From positions 186,001 to 250,000 of the forward strand of contig NZ_FNCT01000007.1 in NCBI RefSeq assembly GCF_900100495.1: DNA of 64,000 nt, in the 5' to 3' direction. A program made the translations under genes and the position numbers. Origin of the DNA: Pseudomonas benzenivorans (GTDB lineage: Bacteria > Pseudomonadota > Gammaproteobacteria > Pseudomonadales > Pseudomonadaceae). A model generated the notes under the pieces. The model had not been told where the DNA came from. It searched no databases and saw nothing but the letters and a program-made list of their open reading frames with translations. This document shows positions 37,920-46,580 of the stretch, one piece after another; within the stretch, counting starts at the first letter, position 1, and each line of letters opens with the position of its first letter.

Positions 37920-38402
37920 CTACTGGGCCATGATGCTGTCGTATTGGCGAGCATATTCCTCATAGGGGATGTTCTTTTTCATTAACTCCTCTATCTGCAT
38001 CTGCTTGTACTGTTCTTTCGACATTTGCGCTGGAATCGGGGTTGCGGCTGGGGCCTGAGGTGAAGGCGCGACGGTTGGCCGGGCGGCATCCAAATTCCCT
38101 AAGCATTGATATTTAACAATTACTTGGCCGCGCAGGCAATTACCATATCCATTACGCTGATAACAGTTTTCTACCTGTCCGCCGAATGGCTCTGCATCCT
38201 TATAGCCCCAAACCCGGCATTTTTGGACTGCAATATTTTTTGCTTGATTGTGATTTACAACCGGCATTTCCAAGTAGGCAGTGTCATAGGCCATATCCAC
38301 AGTGCCGTCAGCACGACTTCCGCCAGTCGCGTAAAAGGGTTTGTTCACTGAACAACCGGATAGCGCCAAAATAGACAGCAAAACAATAGCCACTCTGCAC
38401 AT
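37920..38402 (-). CDS. YecR-like lipoprotein with an extra C-terminal tail
   Basis: 160 aa. Lipobox LALSGC (Cys near residue 17) makes it a lipoprotein. The middle part (MAYDTAYLEMPVVNHNQAKN, then KCRVWGYKDAEPFGG and CLRGQVIVKYQCLG) fits the YecR-like lipoprotein family, of unknown role. After a Pro/Ala-rich linker the tail MSKEQYKQMQIEELMKKNIP resembles a SHOCT-type helical domain, a weak call. Start ATG 38402 has AGGGG 8 bases upstream. The gene and its flanks are clearly AT-richer than all neighbours, which suggests transfer. Confidence 0.65.
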   Translation of the reverse strand: MCRVAIVLLSILALSGCSVNKPFYATGGSRADGTVDMAYDTAYLEMPVVNHNQAKNIAVQKCRVWGYKDAEPFGGQVENCYQRNGYGNCLRGQVIVKYQCLGNLDAARPTVAPSPQAPAATPIPAQMSKEQYKQMQIEELMKKNIPYEEYARQYDSIMAQ

Positions 38403-38546
38403 AGGCACTGCCCCTTTAGCTCGCGCAATGAAGTCAAAGTGATACTAGGAGGCAGCAATGAAGTGGTCAAATGCAGCCAGCAATAAATGAAGATGGAAAA
38501 GTCGTGGTTTGGTTGAATACGAAGCGTTACTCATCAATGCTCTTTG

Positions 38547-39365
38547 CTACTTCCCCGTCTTCCGATTCCTCACATACAACGCCTCTCCCCCCGTCGCACT
38601 GCTCCCCCGCACCTGCAACTCGAAGCGCTTGGGATGCCCCTTGATCAAATCGCTGAGCTTCTTGAAGCCATACAGCCGCGCATCGAAGGCCGGACGCAGT
38701 TTGCTGATATTCGAGCCAAGCAGGCCGAGCTGGATCCAGCCGTCGTCGTCGGCGCTGTCGTCGATCACCTTGGCGATGAAGTCCACCGGCACCTTCTGCA
38801 CTTTCGGCTTGTCTGCCGCCTTGGCCGGTTCGCCGGGTTGCTCGCTCGGCGCGCTGGCCGCCGGCTTGTCGCCGCCGACGGCCGGCTCGGCCTGGGGTTC
38901 GCTGGCGGCGGCGCGCAGCAGTTCGGTGTAGATGAACTTGTCGCAGGCGGAGACGAACGGCGAGGGCGTCTTCTCCTCGCCGAAGCCGTAGACGGTCAGG
39001 CCTTCCTCGCGCAGGCGGGCGGCCAGGCGGGTGAAGTCGCTGTCGCTGGAGACCAGGCAGAAGCCGTCGAAGCGTCGGGTGTAGAGCAGGTCCATGGCGT
39101 CGATGATCAGCGCGCTGTCGGTGGCGTTCTTGCCGCGGGTGTAGGCGAACTGCTGGATCGGCTGGATGCTGTGGTCGAGCAGCACCTGCTTCCACTTGCC
39201 GAGGTTGGGCAGGGTCCAGTCGCCGTAGATGCGCTTGACGCTGGCCACGCCGAACTTGGCGATTTCCTCGAACAGGCCTTCGACGATGGCGGCGGAGGCG
39301 TTGTCGGCGTCGATCAGCACGGCGAGGAGCTTCTGCTGGCGGCTGGGAGTGGGCTTGACGGCCAT
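38547..39365 (-). CDS. NYN-domain (PIN-like) protein with a LOTUS/OST-HTH domain
   Basis: 272 aa. The NYN ribonuclease-like domain (about 12-150) has AVLIDADNAS, FAYTRGKNATDSALIIDAMD and VSSDSDFTRLAARLREEG with conserved acidic residues. A Pro/Ala/Glu linker (about 155-195) leads to an OST-HTH/LOTUS domain, VDFIAKVIDDSADDDGWIQL to the C-terminus, known to bind RNA. This NYN+LOTUS layout is widespread and probably acts in RNA processing; no partner gene is adjacent. Start chosen at MAVKPTPSRQQ. Confidence 0.85.
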   Translation of the reverse strand: MAVKPTPSRQQKLLAVLIDADNASAAIVEGLFEEIAKFGVASVKRIYGDWTLPNLGKWKQVLLDHSIQPIQQFAYTRGKNATDSALIIDAMDLLYTRRFDGFCLVSSDSDFTRLAARLREEGLTVYGFGEEKTPSPFVSACDKFIYTELLRAAASEPQAEPAVGGDKPAASAPSEQPGEPAKAADKPKVQKVPVDFIAKVIDDSADDDGWIQLGLLGSNISKLRPAFDARLYGFKKLSDLIKGHPKRFELQVRGSSATGGEALYVRNRKTGK

Positions 39366-39566
39366 GGGCTCATCCTTGCGTGGGCGTGCCCTGAACATAC
39401 TGCGGATAAGTGGCACGGCGCCATAGGCAACCGCTCGCACTCGCGCCGGCTGCCGACAATCTGCGATTTGCTTGACCTGCGCCGGGGTCTGGCCGGGCGC
39501 GGCTGCTTATAGTCGCGCTCTGAACTGCCCGCCGTACCGAGAAAAACCAGAAACAGGATCCCAGCC

Positions 39567-40193
39567 ATGCGTGTGCTTGTGCTTCTGCTGTTCAGTTGTG
39601 TCGCCAGCCTGGCCCAGGCCGATGAGCAGGCGCTGCAGCGTTTCAACCAGCTCAACGCCGACCCGCTGTTGCGCCAGCAGGCCTACGCCGCCGGCCAGGA
39701 GCGCATCCGCTTCTGCGGCAACTGCCACGGCGAGAACGGCAACAGCAAGCGCCCGCACATTCCCAACCTGGCCGAGCAGAACCCGGTATACCTGTTCAAC
39801 GCCTTCGAGAAGTTCGCCAGCGGCGAGCGCAAGGACTACGTGATGTCGCAGCTGGCGCCGAACCTGAGCCTGGAGGAGCGGGTCAACGTGGCCATCTACT
39901 TCGGCCAGCAGAAGCTGCTGGCGCATAGCGAGCCGGTCGACCCGGCGCTGCGCCAGCAAGGCGAGGTGCTGTTCAAGACCATCTGCACCGGCTGCCACGG
40001 GGTCAACGCCGAGGGCCGCGACACCACCCCGCGGCTGGCCGGCCAGCCGGCCGAGTACCTGCGCAGGGCGCTGACCCGTTTTCGCGACAAGGACCCGAGC
40101 CGCGCCGGCTCGGTGATGATGTCGATCGCCGCCGACTTCAGCGACGCGCAGATCGCCGCCTTGGCCGTCTACCTGCAACAGTTGCAGCCTTGA
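39567..40193 (+). CDS. Periplasmic dihaem cytochrome c (c4-like)
   Basis: 208 aa. Signal peptide 1-18 (ends LAQA). Two haem sites, FCGNCHG (near residue 50) and CTGCHG (near 142), with later Met candidates in a c4-type duplicated fold. C4-type cytochromes pass electrons from bc1 to terminal oxidases. It is divergent from the NYN gene and converges with endonuclease I; no oxidase is nearby. The stop is 9 bases from the endA stop. Confidence 0.88.
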   Translation: MRVLVLLLFSCVASLAQADEQALQRFNQLNADPLLRQQAYAAGQERIRFCGNCHGENGNSKRPHIPNLAEQNPVYLFNAFEKFASGERKDYVMSQLAPNLSLEERVNVAIYFGQQKLLAHSEPVDPALRQQGEVLFKTICTGCHGVNAEGRDTTPRLAGQPAEYLRRALTRFRDKDPSRAGSVMMSIAADFSDAQIAALAVYLQQLQP

Positions 40194-40202
40194 GGACGGT
40201 GC

Positions 40203-40928
40203 TCAGCCGTTACTGCGTCGGGCCTCCCCGGCGCGGCGCAGCGGGCCGCAGCGCTCGGGCTGGAAGGCGCCGACATAGGGGTTGCCGTGGCCCATCACGC
40301 AGCCGACCTTCTGGTTGCGCCAACGCTCCCACTCGTTGACCGGGTACAGCCGATTCCAGGCTTCGTAGGTGCGCCGGTCCTGCTTGGACAGGCGCAGCCG
40401 GTAGCGGTCGGCCATGTACAGGTAGATGCGCGCCGCGACGCCGCGCACCCGCTCGGGCGGCATGGCGGTTTTCTGCTTGAAGTCGACCCGCATCGGGCAG
40501 GCGCCGTATTGCGTGGGGCTGCCGCTGAGCATGCCGAGGGCGAAGTTGGAGCGGTCGCCGTTCAGTTCGCCGATGCTCGGCACCAGGTTGTGCAGGTCGG
40601 CTTCGGCGGCCTTGAACAGCGGGTCGCTGCGGCTGCAGCTCGGGCGGCCGCCGCGTTGCCAGCATTGGCGCTGGTGGCCGATCACCCAGGCCGGCACCAC
40701 ATGCTCCCATTCCAGGCGCTGGGCGCGCCGCAGCTGCTTGCGCGGGGTGTAGCCGCAACTGGCCAGGTCGACGCGGTTGCCCTGGTAGCGGCAGCCGCAA
40801 TAGAAGGTCCGCGGCTGCTCGGCGTAGAGCCGCCAGGCGATCTTCTTGGCGGCGGCGAAGTTCTGTGGGGCATCGGCATGGGCGGGCAGGGCGAACAGCA
40901 GGCAGAGCAGGGCGATCAGGCGGGGCAT
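40203..40928 (-). CDS. endA: Endonuclease I (periplasmic/secreted nuclease)
   Basis: 241 aa. Signal peptide about 1-19 (ends PAHADA). His-Asn nuclease core: LEWEHVVPAWVIG, then EADLHNLVPSIGELNGDRSN, the EndA/Vvn active site, and several cysteines for disulfides (CGCRYQG, GACPM). The family degrades extracellular or periplasmic double-stranded DNA. Start chosen at MPRLIALL so that the signal peptide is N-terminal. Confidence 0.92.
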   Translation of the reverse strand: MPRLIALLCLLFALPAHADAPQNFAAAKKIAWRLYAEQPRTFYCGCRYQGNRVDLASCGYTPRKQLRRAQRLEWEHVVPAWVIGHQRQCWQRGGRPSCSRSDPLFKAAEADLHNLVPSIGELNGDRSNFALGMLSGSPTQYGACPMRVDFKQKTAMPPERVRGVAARIYLYMADRYRLRLSKQDRRTYEAWNRLYPVNEWERWRNQKVGCVMGHGNPYVGAFQPERCGPLRRAGEARRSNG

Positions 40929-41052
40929 GGACGACTCGCGGCAAAAAAAGCCGCGCATGGTAGTCGCCGGAGGAGCTGGCTAGGGGCCTGCAGATGCTCT
41001 AGGACGAGGTTTTTTGGGGTTTTGTGGGGAGGGGCGATTCAGGGGGCTGGGC

Positions 41053-41123
41053 GGTGCGCACGGCCTAGGCGGCCCGCGCACCCTACCGGGCGGGGGTAGC
41101 GTTCCCACGGGGCGTGGGAACGC
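41053..41123. repeat. Repeat arm plus small hairpin downstream of yjdM
   Basis: 41053-41086 is one arm of the 5281-5366 repeat class. 41099-41123 contains GCGTTCCCACG and CGTGGGAACGC, 11-bp perfect arms around GGG, just 9 bases after the yjdM stop (leftward), and is a plausible terminator for it. Confidence 0.65.
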
Positions 41124-41131
41124 TCGCTCGG

Positions 41132-41476
41132 TCAGACCTTGCGGACGAACTCGGACTTGAGTTTCATCGCGCCGATGCCGTCGATCTTGCAGTCGATGTC
41201 GTGGTCGCCGTCGCACAGGCGGATGCCCTTGACCTTGGTGCCGACCTTGACCACCAGGGACGAGCCCTTGACCTTGAGGTCCTTGATCACGGTGATGGTG
41301 TCGCCATCCTGCAGCACGTTGCCGACCGAGTCCTTGATCACCTTGTCGCCTTCGCCGGTGGCCTCGGCTTCGGCGGTGGCGGACCATTCATGGGCGCATT
41401 CCGGGCAGACCAGCATCTGGCCGTCTTCGTAAGTGTATTCGGAGTTGCATTTTGGGCAGGGTGGCAGGGTGCTCAC
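41132..41476 (-). CDS. yjdM: YjdM/PhnA zinc-ribbon protein
   Basis: 114 aa. N-terminal zinc ribbon [21 protein letters not shown], then the PhnA SH3-like domain ([37 protein letters not shown]). Despite the old name it is not needed for phosphonate use; its role is unknown. GTG start with GAGG 7 bases upstream. Confidence 0.92.
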   Translation of the reverse strand: MSTLPPCPKCNSEYTYEDGQMLVCPECAHEWSATAEAEATGEGDKVIKDSVGNVLQDGDTITVIKDLKVKGSSLVVKVGTKVKGIRLCDGDHDIDCKIDGIGAMKLKSEFVRKV

Positions 41477-41601
41477 GGCGGGTCCTCAGGTTCGGGAAGG
41501 CTAAAAACCGCAGATTGTATAAGGTTTTGACGGCTTTTAGCGTTTGTCCTGCTTGCCGGCGCTCTTCGGCTCGGCCACAAGGCCTGCCGCTTGGCCTGCA
41601 C

Positions 41602-41622
41602 AGCCCCGCGCAGGGCGGGGCT
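41602..41622 (-). terminator. Hairpin after the first His/Tyr-rich gene
   Basis: AGCCCCGC and GCGGGGCT arms with a 5-base loop, 12 bases downstream of the stop at 41634 (leftward). A like hairpin ends the paralogue at 42170, so the pair was duplicated with its terminator. Confidence 0.7.
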
Positions 41623-41633
41623 GCTGGGCGTAG

Positions 41634-41978
41634 TTACCAGCGTGGCGCGGCGTAGTAACCGCGGTGATGCGGATGCTTGCGGTAGTGATGCCGGTGGTAG
41701 CGCGACTTGTACTTGTAGTGCGGCGTGATCACCACCGGATAGGGCTGGTAGTACACCGGCGGGTGGTAGTAGCGCGGATAGGGTTCGTAGTAGACGACGC
41801 GCGGTGGCGGTGTGCCGATCTCGACGGACACCGGCACGTGGCCGTAGCGGCCATGCACGGCAATCGAGCCGCCGATCACCACCCCGTTGATAACGGCATC
41901 GCGGCCATGCGCCGAGGCCTGGCCGGCCAGCGCCAGGCTGGCTAGCAGTGCGACGAGTAAGGGAATGCGGCCGAGCAT
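41634..41978 (-). CDS. Secreted His/Tyr/Pro-rich protein (paralogue A)
   Basis: 114 aa. Signal peptide about 1-23 (ends GQASA). A short segment VINGVVIGGSIAV is followed by PPPRVVYYEPYPRYYHPPVY and a basic His/Tyr tail (KYKSRYHRHHYRKHPHHRGY) ending APRW. No domain function is known; the composition suits metal or cell-wall binding. It is a tandem paralogue of the next gene, with the same length and the same VVYYEP, YYQPYPVV and PRW parts. Confidence 0.7.
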   Translation of the reverse strand: MLGRIPLLVALLASLALAGQASAHGRDAVINGVVIGGSIAVHGRYGHVPVSVEIGTPPPRVVYYEPYPRYYHPPVYYQPYPVVITPHYKYKSRYHRHHYRKHPHHRGYYAAPRW

Positions 41979-42132
41979 GATCGCGCCTCCTCTATTGATC
42001 GGCATGCACCTCATGCAGATTTTGACCCCGATTCGCGCCGAAAGTCCTGCGCCGCCGATGGGTGGCGCGGCCACCTTCAGCCCCAGCGGGCGCAGGCTGC
42101 GCAGGGCTGCCCGGCACCGCCATCCAGATGCG

Positions 42133-42159
42133 ACAAGCCCCGCGCTGGGCGGGGCTTGT
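42133..42159 (-). terminator. Hairpin after the second His/Tyr-rich gene
   Basis: ACAAGCCCCGC and GCGGGGCTTGT arms with a 5-base loop, 10 bases beyond the stop at 42170 (leftward). Perfect arms, good intrinsic terminator. Confidence 0.75.
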
Positions 42160-42169
42160 AGGGTGACAC

Positions 42170-42514
42170 TTACCAGCGCGGTCCGTAGTAGCCGTCGTGG
42201 TCGTGGTGGTGCCTGCGGTGGTGATGGCGGTGCTTGTGCCGGTGACCGTAGTAGTGCCGCTCGACCACCACCGGGTAGGGCTGGTAGTACACCGGCTCCG
42301 GTTCGTAGTAGACGACGCGCGGCGGCGGCGGGGCCATCTCGACGTATACCGGTTCAGGGGCGTAGCGGCTGTTGGCCACGATGGCGCCGCCGACGACGGC
42401 CCCGACTACCGCGCCGGCAATCGCCGCATTGCGCTCGGAGGCATAGGCTGTCGCCTGGCCGGCCAGCGCCAGGCAGGCGACGAGCGCAACGACTAGAGGA
42501 ATACGCTTAAGCAT
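42170..42514 (-). CDS. Secreted His/Tyr-rich protein with glycine zipper (paralogue B)
   Basis: 114 aa. Signal peptide about 1-23, then a glycine-zipper-like segment AIAGAVVGAVVGGAIV (about 30-46), PPPPRVVYYEPEPVYYQPYP and a tail with about a dozen histidines (HRHKHRHHHRRHHHDHDGYY) ending PRW. Glycine zippers insert in or pack against membranes; the tail should bind Ni, Zn or Cu in vitro. Role unknown. It has its own terminator. Confidence 0.72.
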   Translation of the reverse strand: MLKRIPLVVALVACLALAGQATAYASERNAAIAGAVVGAVVGGAIVANSRYAPEPVYVEMAPPPPRVVYYEPEPVYYQPYPVVVERHYYGHRHKHRHHHRRHHHDHDGYYGPRW

Positions 42515-42658
42515 GATCGGGTCTCCATAAGATTGCCGGCATGGGCCGGCTAGAAACTACGACCGCTGGCCGAACGAAATGTCTCAAGCGGGCGATGTAA
42601 AAACTGTGTAAAGCCTTCGCGGCCATGGTGCGGGGAGTGCTACCTGCGGCGGGGCGCG

Positions 42659-43426
42659 TCAGTCGTATTCCGCTTCTTCGTGCTCGCCGAGCAGCCGGCG
42701 CTGCCGCGGCGTGCAGGCGGCGAGCACCGCGGGGTCGAAGCGCCAGCTCAGGTAGGGCGAGAACTTCTGCGCGACCATGCGCCGGCCGTAGTGCACCTGC
42801 AGCAGGTAGCGCGTGCGGTCCGCCGTGCGGTTGCGGCTGCCGGCATGCCACAGCTCGCTGCGAAAGAACAGCACGTCGCCGGCGCGGCACAGCACCGCCT
42901 GCGCCGGCACACCCTGCCACTGGCGCTCGCCCGCCAGCGGCTTGCGTCCGGCGCGGTGGCTGCCGGGGATCACCAGGGTCGGGCAGAGGTCCTGGTCGAT
43001 GTCGTCGAGGTAGAAGTGCGCGGTGCAGATCTGCATGGGCAGCTCGAAGGCCGGGTCGGCGAGCAGCGCCGGCGGCAACTCCAGCACCAGGTAATCCAGG
43101 TGCAGTTCGGCGCCGACGAAGCCGGGGTGGCTGCGCCAGGCGGTCTGGCCGATCACGTGGCAGTCCGCGCCGAGGGCGGCCTCGGCCAGCTCGATCACCC
43201 CCGGCTGGTCGAGGTAGGGCAGCCACAGCGGGTCGCGGTTGAACACGCATTTGTAGTGGTCGACCAGGCCGCTGTAGTCCCAGTGCTGCGGTTCGAGGCG
43301 GTCGGTGGCGGCATGCAGTTCGGCGATCTGGCGCGCGTCGAGCACCCCGGGCAGCAGCACGAAGCCCTGCTGCTGCAGGGCGCGCAGGCGGGCGGCGGTT
43401 TGCCGGGCGATGGCGCTGCTAGGCAT
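42659..43426 (-). CDS. Phytanoyl-CoA dioxygenase (PhyH) family protein
   Basis: 255 aa Fe(II)/2OG-type oxygenase. N-terminal LQQQGFVLLPGVLDARQIAE is typical. Iron ligands are likely in the His-x-Asp of AELHLDYLVLEL (His-Leu-Asp) and the distal His of SELWHAGSRN, with the 2OG Arg in DRTRYLLQVHYG. Family members act on many small molecules, so the substrate cannot be inferred. The LEA14-like gene follows 18 bases downstream of its start side on the same strand. Confidence 0.82.
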   Translation of the reverse strand: MPSSAIARQTAARLRALQQQGFVLLPGVLDARQIAELHAATDRLEPQHWDYSGLVDHYKCVFNRDPLWLPYLDQPGVIELAEAALGADCHVIGQTAWRSHPGFVGAELHLDYLVLELPPALLADPAFELPMQICTAHFYLDDIDQDLCPTLVIPGSHRAGRKPLAGERQWQGVPAQAVLCRAGDVLFFRSELWHAGSRNRTADRTRYLLQVHYGRRMVAQKFSPYLSWRFDPAVLAACTPRQRRLLGEHEEAEYD

Positions 43427-43444
43427 GGCGGACTCGCGGGCCGA

Positions 43445-43942
43445 TCATCGCTGCGGCGCCTGGCCGGACGGCGGCTGCGGCCAATCCAGGGTGCCGGCAT
43501 CGCTGAAGTAGCGGGTGCCGAACAGCCCGCCGGCCAGCTTGCCGCGCAGCACATAGGGCAGGCCCTGGCCGGCCTGGTAGCCGGCGACGCCCCAGGCCTG
43601 GCGCATGGCGGAGAAGGCGGAGATGCTCACCGGCACGCTGATCAGGGTTTCGCCGAAGCGCGGCACCCGCCCGCTCTGGTCGCTCACTCCGCTGGCCAGC
43701 GGCTGGTCGTTGACCTCCAGCTCCAGCGCCACGCCGTCGAACTCGACGGCGCTGTCGTTGGGGTTCTGCACCCGCAGCTTCACCGCGAAGCGCACCTCCA
43801 GGCCCTGGCCCGGCAATGGCTCCAGGCCGACCAGCTCGATGCGCAGCGGGTCGCGTGGGGGCAGGGCGCTGCAGGCCGCCAGGACGAGGGCCAGCAGGCC
43901 GAAGAGCAGGGGGCGGGTGAGTGCGCGGAGGGTGGCGGGCAT
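43445..43942 (-). CDS. LEA14-like (WHy domain) lipoprotein
   Basis: 165 aa. Lipobox LVLAAC at about residues 19-24 gives a lipoprotein. The domain (ELVGLEPLPGQGLEVRFAVK, then LRVQNPNDSAVEFDGVALEL) is the LEA_2/WHy fold seen in stress-related proteins of bacteria and plants. The PhyH gene starts 18 bases after its stop, so they are co-transcribed. Role unknown, perhaps desiccation or envelope stress. Confidence 0.82.
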   Translation of the reverse strand: MPATLRALTRPLLFGLLALVLAACSALPPRDPLRIELVGLEPLPGQGLEVRFAVKLRVQNPNDSAVEFDGVALELEVNDQPLASGVSDQSGRVPRFGETLISVPVSISAFSAMRQAWGVAGYQAGQGLPYVLRGKLAGGLFGTRYFSDAGTLDWPQPPSGQAPQR

Positions 43943-44031
43943 GGTCTGGCGTTCCGTTGCGGGCTCTGAGTACAGGATAGGAGACCCTGAGGCGGCGGGT
44001 TTGGCCAGCGCCAACCGGCGTTTTGCGGTGG

Positions 44032-44871
44032 TTAGCCGCGCTGCTTGGCGCCCAGCACCAGGGCGATGCCGCCGAGCACGGCCGCCGCGCTCAACAGCAG
44101 GCGCAGGCTCAGGGCCTCGCCGAGCAGCAGGCTGCCGGCCAGGGCGGCGAGGATCGGCACGCTGAGTTGTACGGTCGCCGCCTGGAAGGCCTGCAGGCCG
44201 CGCAGGGCGGTGTACCAGATGGCGTAGCCGATCCCCGAGGTGAGCGCGCCGGAGAGCAGGGCGTAGACCAGCCCCGGCCCATCCCAGTCGGCGCGGCCGA
44301 GCAGCAGCGCGCTGACCAGCAGGGCCAGCGGCACGCCGCGCAGGAAGTTGCCGGCGGTGGCGGCCAGCGGGTCGCCGACGCCGCGGCCGAGCAGCGAATA
44401 GATCCCCCAGGCCACGCCGGCCAGCAGCATCAGCAGCGCGCCGCCCAGCGCCGGGGCGGTGGCGCCGGGCAGCAGCAGGGCGAGCAGGCCGCCGAGGGCC
44501 AGCAGCAGGCCGCTGCTGGCCGTCAGGTTGAAGCGTTCGCCGCGGTACAGGCCCCAGGCGATCATGCTGAGCTGCACCGCGCCGAACAGCAGCAGCGCGC
44601 CGACCCCGGCGTCCAGGCTCAGGTAGGCGAAGGAGAACGCCGCGGCGTAGGCGAACAGCGCGGCGGCGGCCGGCCAGCTGCCGGCGAGCGCGGCGTGGCC
44701 GGGGCGCAGGCGCAGCAGCAGCCAGAGGGTCAGCGCGCCGGCGAGGATGCGCAGGCTGGTGAAGCTGGCGGCGTCGATCGCCGTTTCGCGCAGGGCCAGG
44801 CGGCACAGCAGGGAGTTGCCGGCGAAGGCGAGCATGGCCAGGGCGGTCAGCAGCAGGGTTCGAGCGGTCAT
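44032..44871 (-). CDS. EamA-family (DMT) exporter
   Basis: 279 aa with ten TM segments in two EamA repeats (about 5-130 and 140-275). N-terminal FAGNSLLCRLALRETAIDAA is typical of RhaT/YdcZ-like exporters. Substrates of the family are amino acids or metabolites and cannot be guessed here. Single gene. Confidence 0.87.
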   Translation of the reverse strand: MTARTLLLTALAMLAFAGNSLLCRLALRETAIDAASFTSLRILAGALTLWLLLRLRPGHAALAGSWPAAAALFAYAAAFSFAYLSLDAGVGALLLFGAVQLSMIAWGLYRGERFNLTASSGLLLALGGLLALLLPGATAPALGGALLMLLAGVAWGIYSLLGRGVGDPLAATAGNFLRGVPLALLVSALLLGRADWDGPGLVYALLSGALTSGIGYAIWYTALRGLQAFQAATVQLSVPILAALAGSLLLGEALSLRLLLSAAAVLGGIALVLGAKQRG

Positions 44872-45019
44872 CGGCCATCCTTGGGTGGAGGTATGCCGAT
44901 CAGCTAAGCACAGGCGGGGCCGGCCGGGGATTGGCGAAAGGTGGCAGGCTGCCGGGTCTTTGGACGGGGGGCTCGCGGCGCCTGCCCCGGCCGAGCCGGA
45001 GCAGGCGGGCGAGGCGGAA

Positions 45020-45814
45020 TCAGAAGTGCACTTTCAGCAGCAGGCTGGCGGTGTTCTGGTCGGTGCCGCCGAGGATCTCGTCGCCGAGGAAGCTGTCGTC
45101 GTCGATGCCGTACTTGTCGCTCCAGTAGTCGTACTCGATGCCCACGTAGAGCTGCTTCTCGCCCCAGCGCAGGGCCTTGCCGAGGTCGTACTTGATCTGC
45201 GGGTTGAAGTGCAGGTTGGCGTGGTAGCTGTCGTCGTTGTCCACCACCCAGTCCATGAATCCGTCGATGACGATGTCGGAGTCGCCCGCCGGGATGGTGT
45301 AGCTCCACACCGGGGTGATCTGCCAGACGCCGTCGCCGTCGCGCTTGCCGTCGGTGCTGCGCAGGTAGGTGTTGAGCTGGAAGTAGTCGAAGCCGGGCAG
45401 CGCCAGGTCGAAGCCGGGGCCGATCAGGTAGGACTCGACGTCGTCCTCGCCGAACTCGTAGGTCATCGCCAGCAGCACGTCCTTGAGCGGGCCGACTTCC
45501 AGCTTGGCGTCGAACAGCTTGCCGAAGCTCAGGCGCGGCGACAGCTCGCCGTAGAAGGTGTGGCCATCGCCGGCGCCATTGCTGGCGTCGGTGTTGTACT
45601 TGATGCCATCGACGAAGAAGAACAGGTCGCCGACGCTCCAGCCGCTGGCGTGCTCGAAGGTGACGGTCTGCTGGATCTCCGGGTCGATCTTGAAATCATG
45701 GCCGTAGAGGTAGGTCAGGCTGTTGTTCTGCCAGTGCAGCAGCTCGCCGGCGACGGCCTGGCCGCCCGCCAGCAGCCCGCCGGCGAGAATCAGCGAAGAG
45801 AGGGTAGGGTTCAT
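45020..45814 (-). CDS. Tsx/OmpK-like outer-membrane nucleoside channel
   Basis: 264 aa. Signal peptide about 1-22 (ends GQAVA). The start of the mature protein, LLHWQNNSLTYLYGHDFKID, the middle FEHASGWSVGDLFFFVDG and the C-terminal Phe (LLLKVHF) fit the Tsx family of 12-strand barrels that let nucleosides cross the outer membrane. It is 17 kb from the purine importer, with which it could cooperate. Related DUF5020-type proteins are an alternative. Confidence 0.8.
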   Translation of the reverse strand: MNPTLSSLILAGGLLAGGQAVAGELLHWQNNSLTYLYGHDFKIDPEIQQTVTFEHASGWSVGDLFFFVDGIKYNTDASNGAGDGHTFYGELSPRLSFGKLFDAKLEVGPLKDVLLAMTYEFGEDDVESYLIGPGFDLALPGFDYFQLNTYLRSTDGKRDGDGVWQITPVWSYTIPAGDSDIVIDGFMDWVVDNDDSYHANLHFNPQIKYDLGKALRWGEKQLYVGIEYDYWSDKYGIDDDSFLGDEILGGTDQNTASLLLKVHF

Positions 45815-46285
45815 CGGGTTGTGCGCTCCTGGTGTGCCGAATTATGCTTTTAAACCTGTCTGGTTGGTCAGGCTTGTGGGGCTGGAGCAAGAACGAAGCC
45901 AATTTCCGCAGGAGCCTGTCCGGGATGCCCGGGGCGCATGGCGAATGCAGTTTCCCGGCGCTATCGGCGGCGAGCGGAGTCCTTGCAGGGGGCGCGCCAT
46001 GCACTTTTTCTGACCAAAAAGACAGATTTGCTTTAACTTGGGGCGGCCGTTTGCCTGGCAGAGGCTAGGATGCGAGGCAGGCTCCGGCCCGCCCTCGTGC
46101 AGTCGCGAAAGCCCGGACTCAGCTGTCGATCGATCGAGGGGCGGGAGGCTTGCGGCTGTAGGCGAGGCGAGTGATATCATATGGCTATTATTTGCGGCCG
46201 CTGCGGCTTCGCCTGTTCTGAAGTCTTCGCTACGCTGCGCTTTGCTCTACCATTCGCGTAATTACGCATGCCAAGGAAGGCCGCC
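45815..46285. other. 471-bp gap, no gene supported
   Basis: Divergent promoters should lie here for the porin (left) and the small gene (right). The part near 46170 (GTGATATCATATGGCTATTA) is AT-rich and suits a promoter for the small gene. I see no coding signal; open frames on both strands lack ribosome sites. Confidence 0.5.
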
Positions 46286-46558
46286 ATGACTGCCAAGGAA
46301 CAACAGCTCACCGAACTTCTTACCCTCACCTCGCGCAGCATCACCCACCTGACCGCCGCGATGACCTCCTTGTCTTTCGATCTCCTGCGCAGCAGCGATC
46401 CCGGGGTGCGGGGGGCGGGTTCGCGGATGGTCGTCAGGTTGCAGGCGGTGAGCGAGGAACTGGACCAGCAGTGGAAGCTGATCGGCGAATTGACCGGCGT
46501 GGCGCAGCCGCCCAGGGCCGACCAGGTAGTCGAGGTCCAGCTGCATTCGGCGACGTAG
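46286..46558 (+). CDS. Small hypothetical helical protein
   Basis: 90 aa, beginning MTAKEQQLTELLTLTSRSIT. It is predicted to be all helical, with a mid segment LSFDLLRSSDPGVRGAGSRM and a second helix AVSEELDQQWKLIGELTG. No known family. Start at ATG 46286 because AAGGAAGG lies 5 bases upstream. A clear terminator 23 bases after the stop supports an independent gene. Confidence 0.6.
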   Translation: MTAKEQQLTELLTLTSRSITHLTAAMTSLSFDLLRSSDPGVRGAGSRMVVRLQAVSEELDQQWKLIGELTGVAQPPRADQVVEVQLHSAT

Positions 46559-46580
46559 CGCGAGCCAGGCGAATTCATCC

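Noticed and set aside
41132..41476. A phosphonate-use role for the PhnA-named protein
   Set aside because: The phn lyase genes are absent and the family is known to be unrelated to phosphonate breakdown despite its name.
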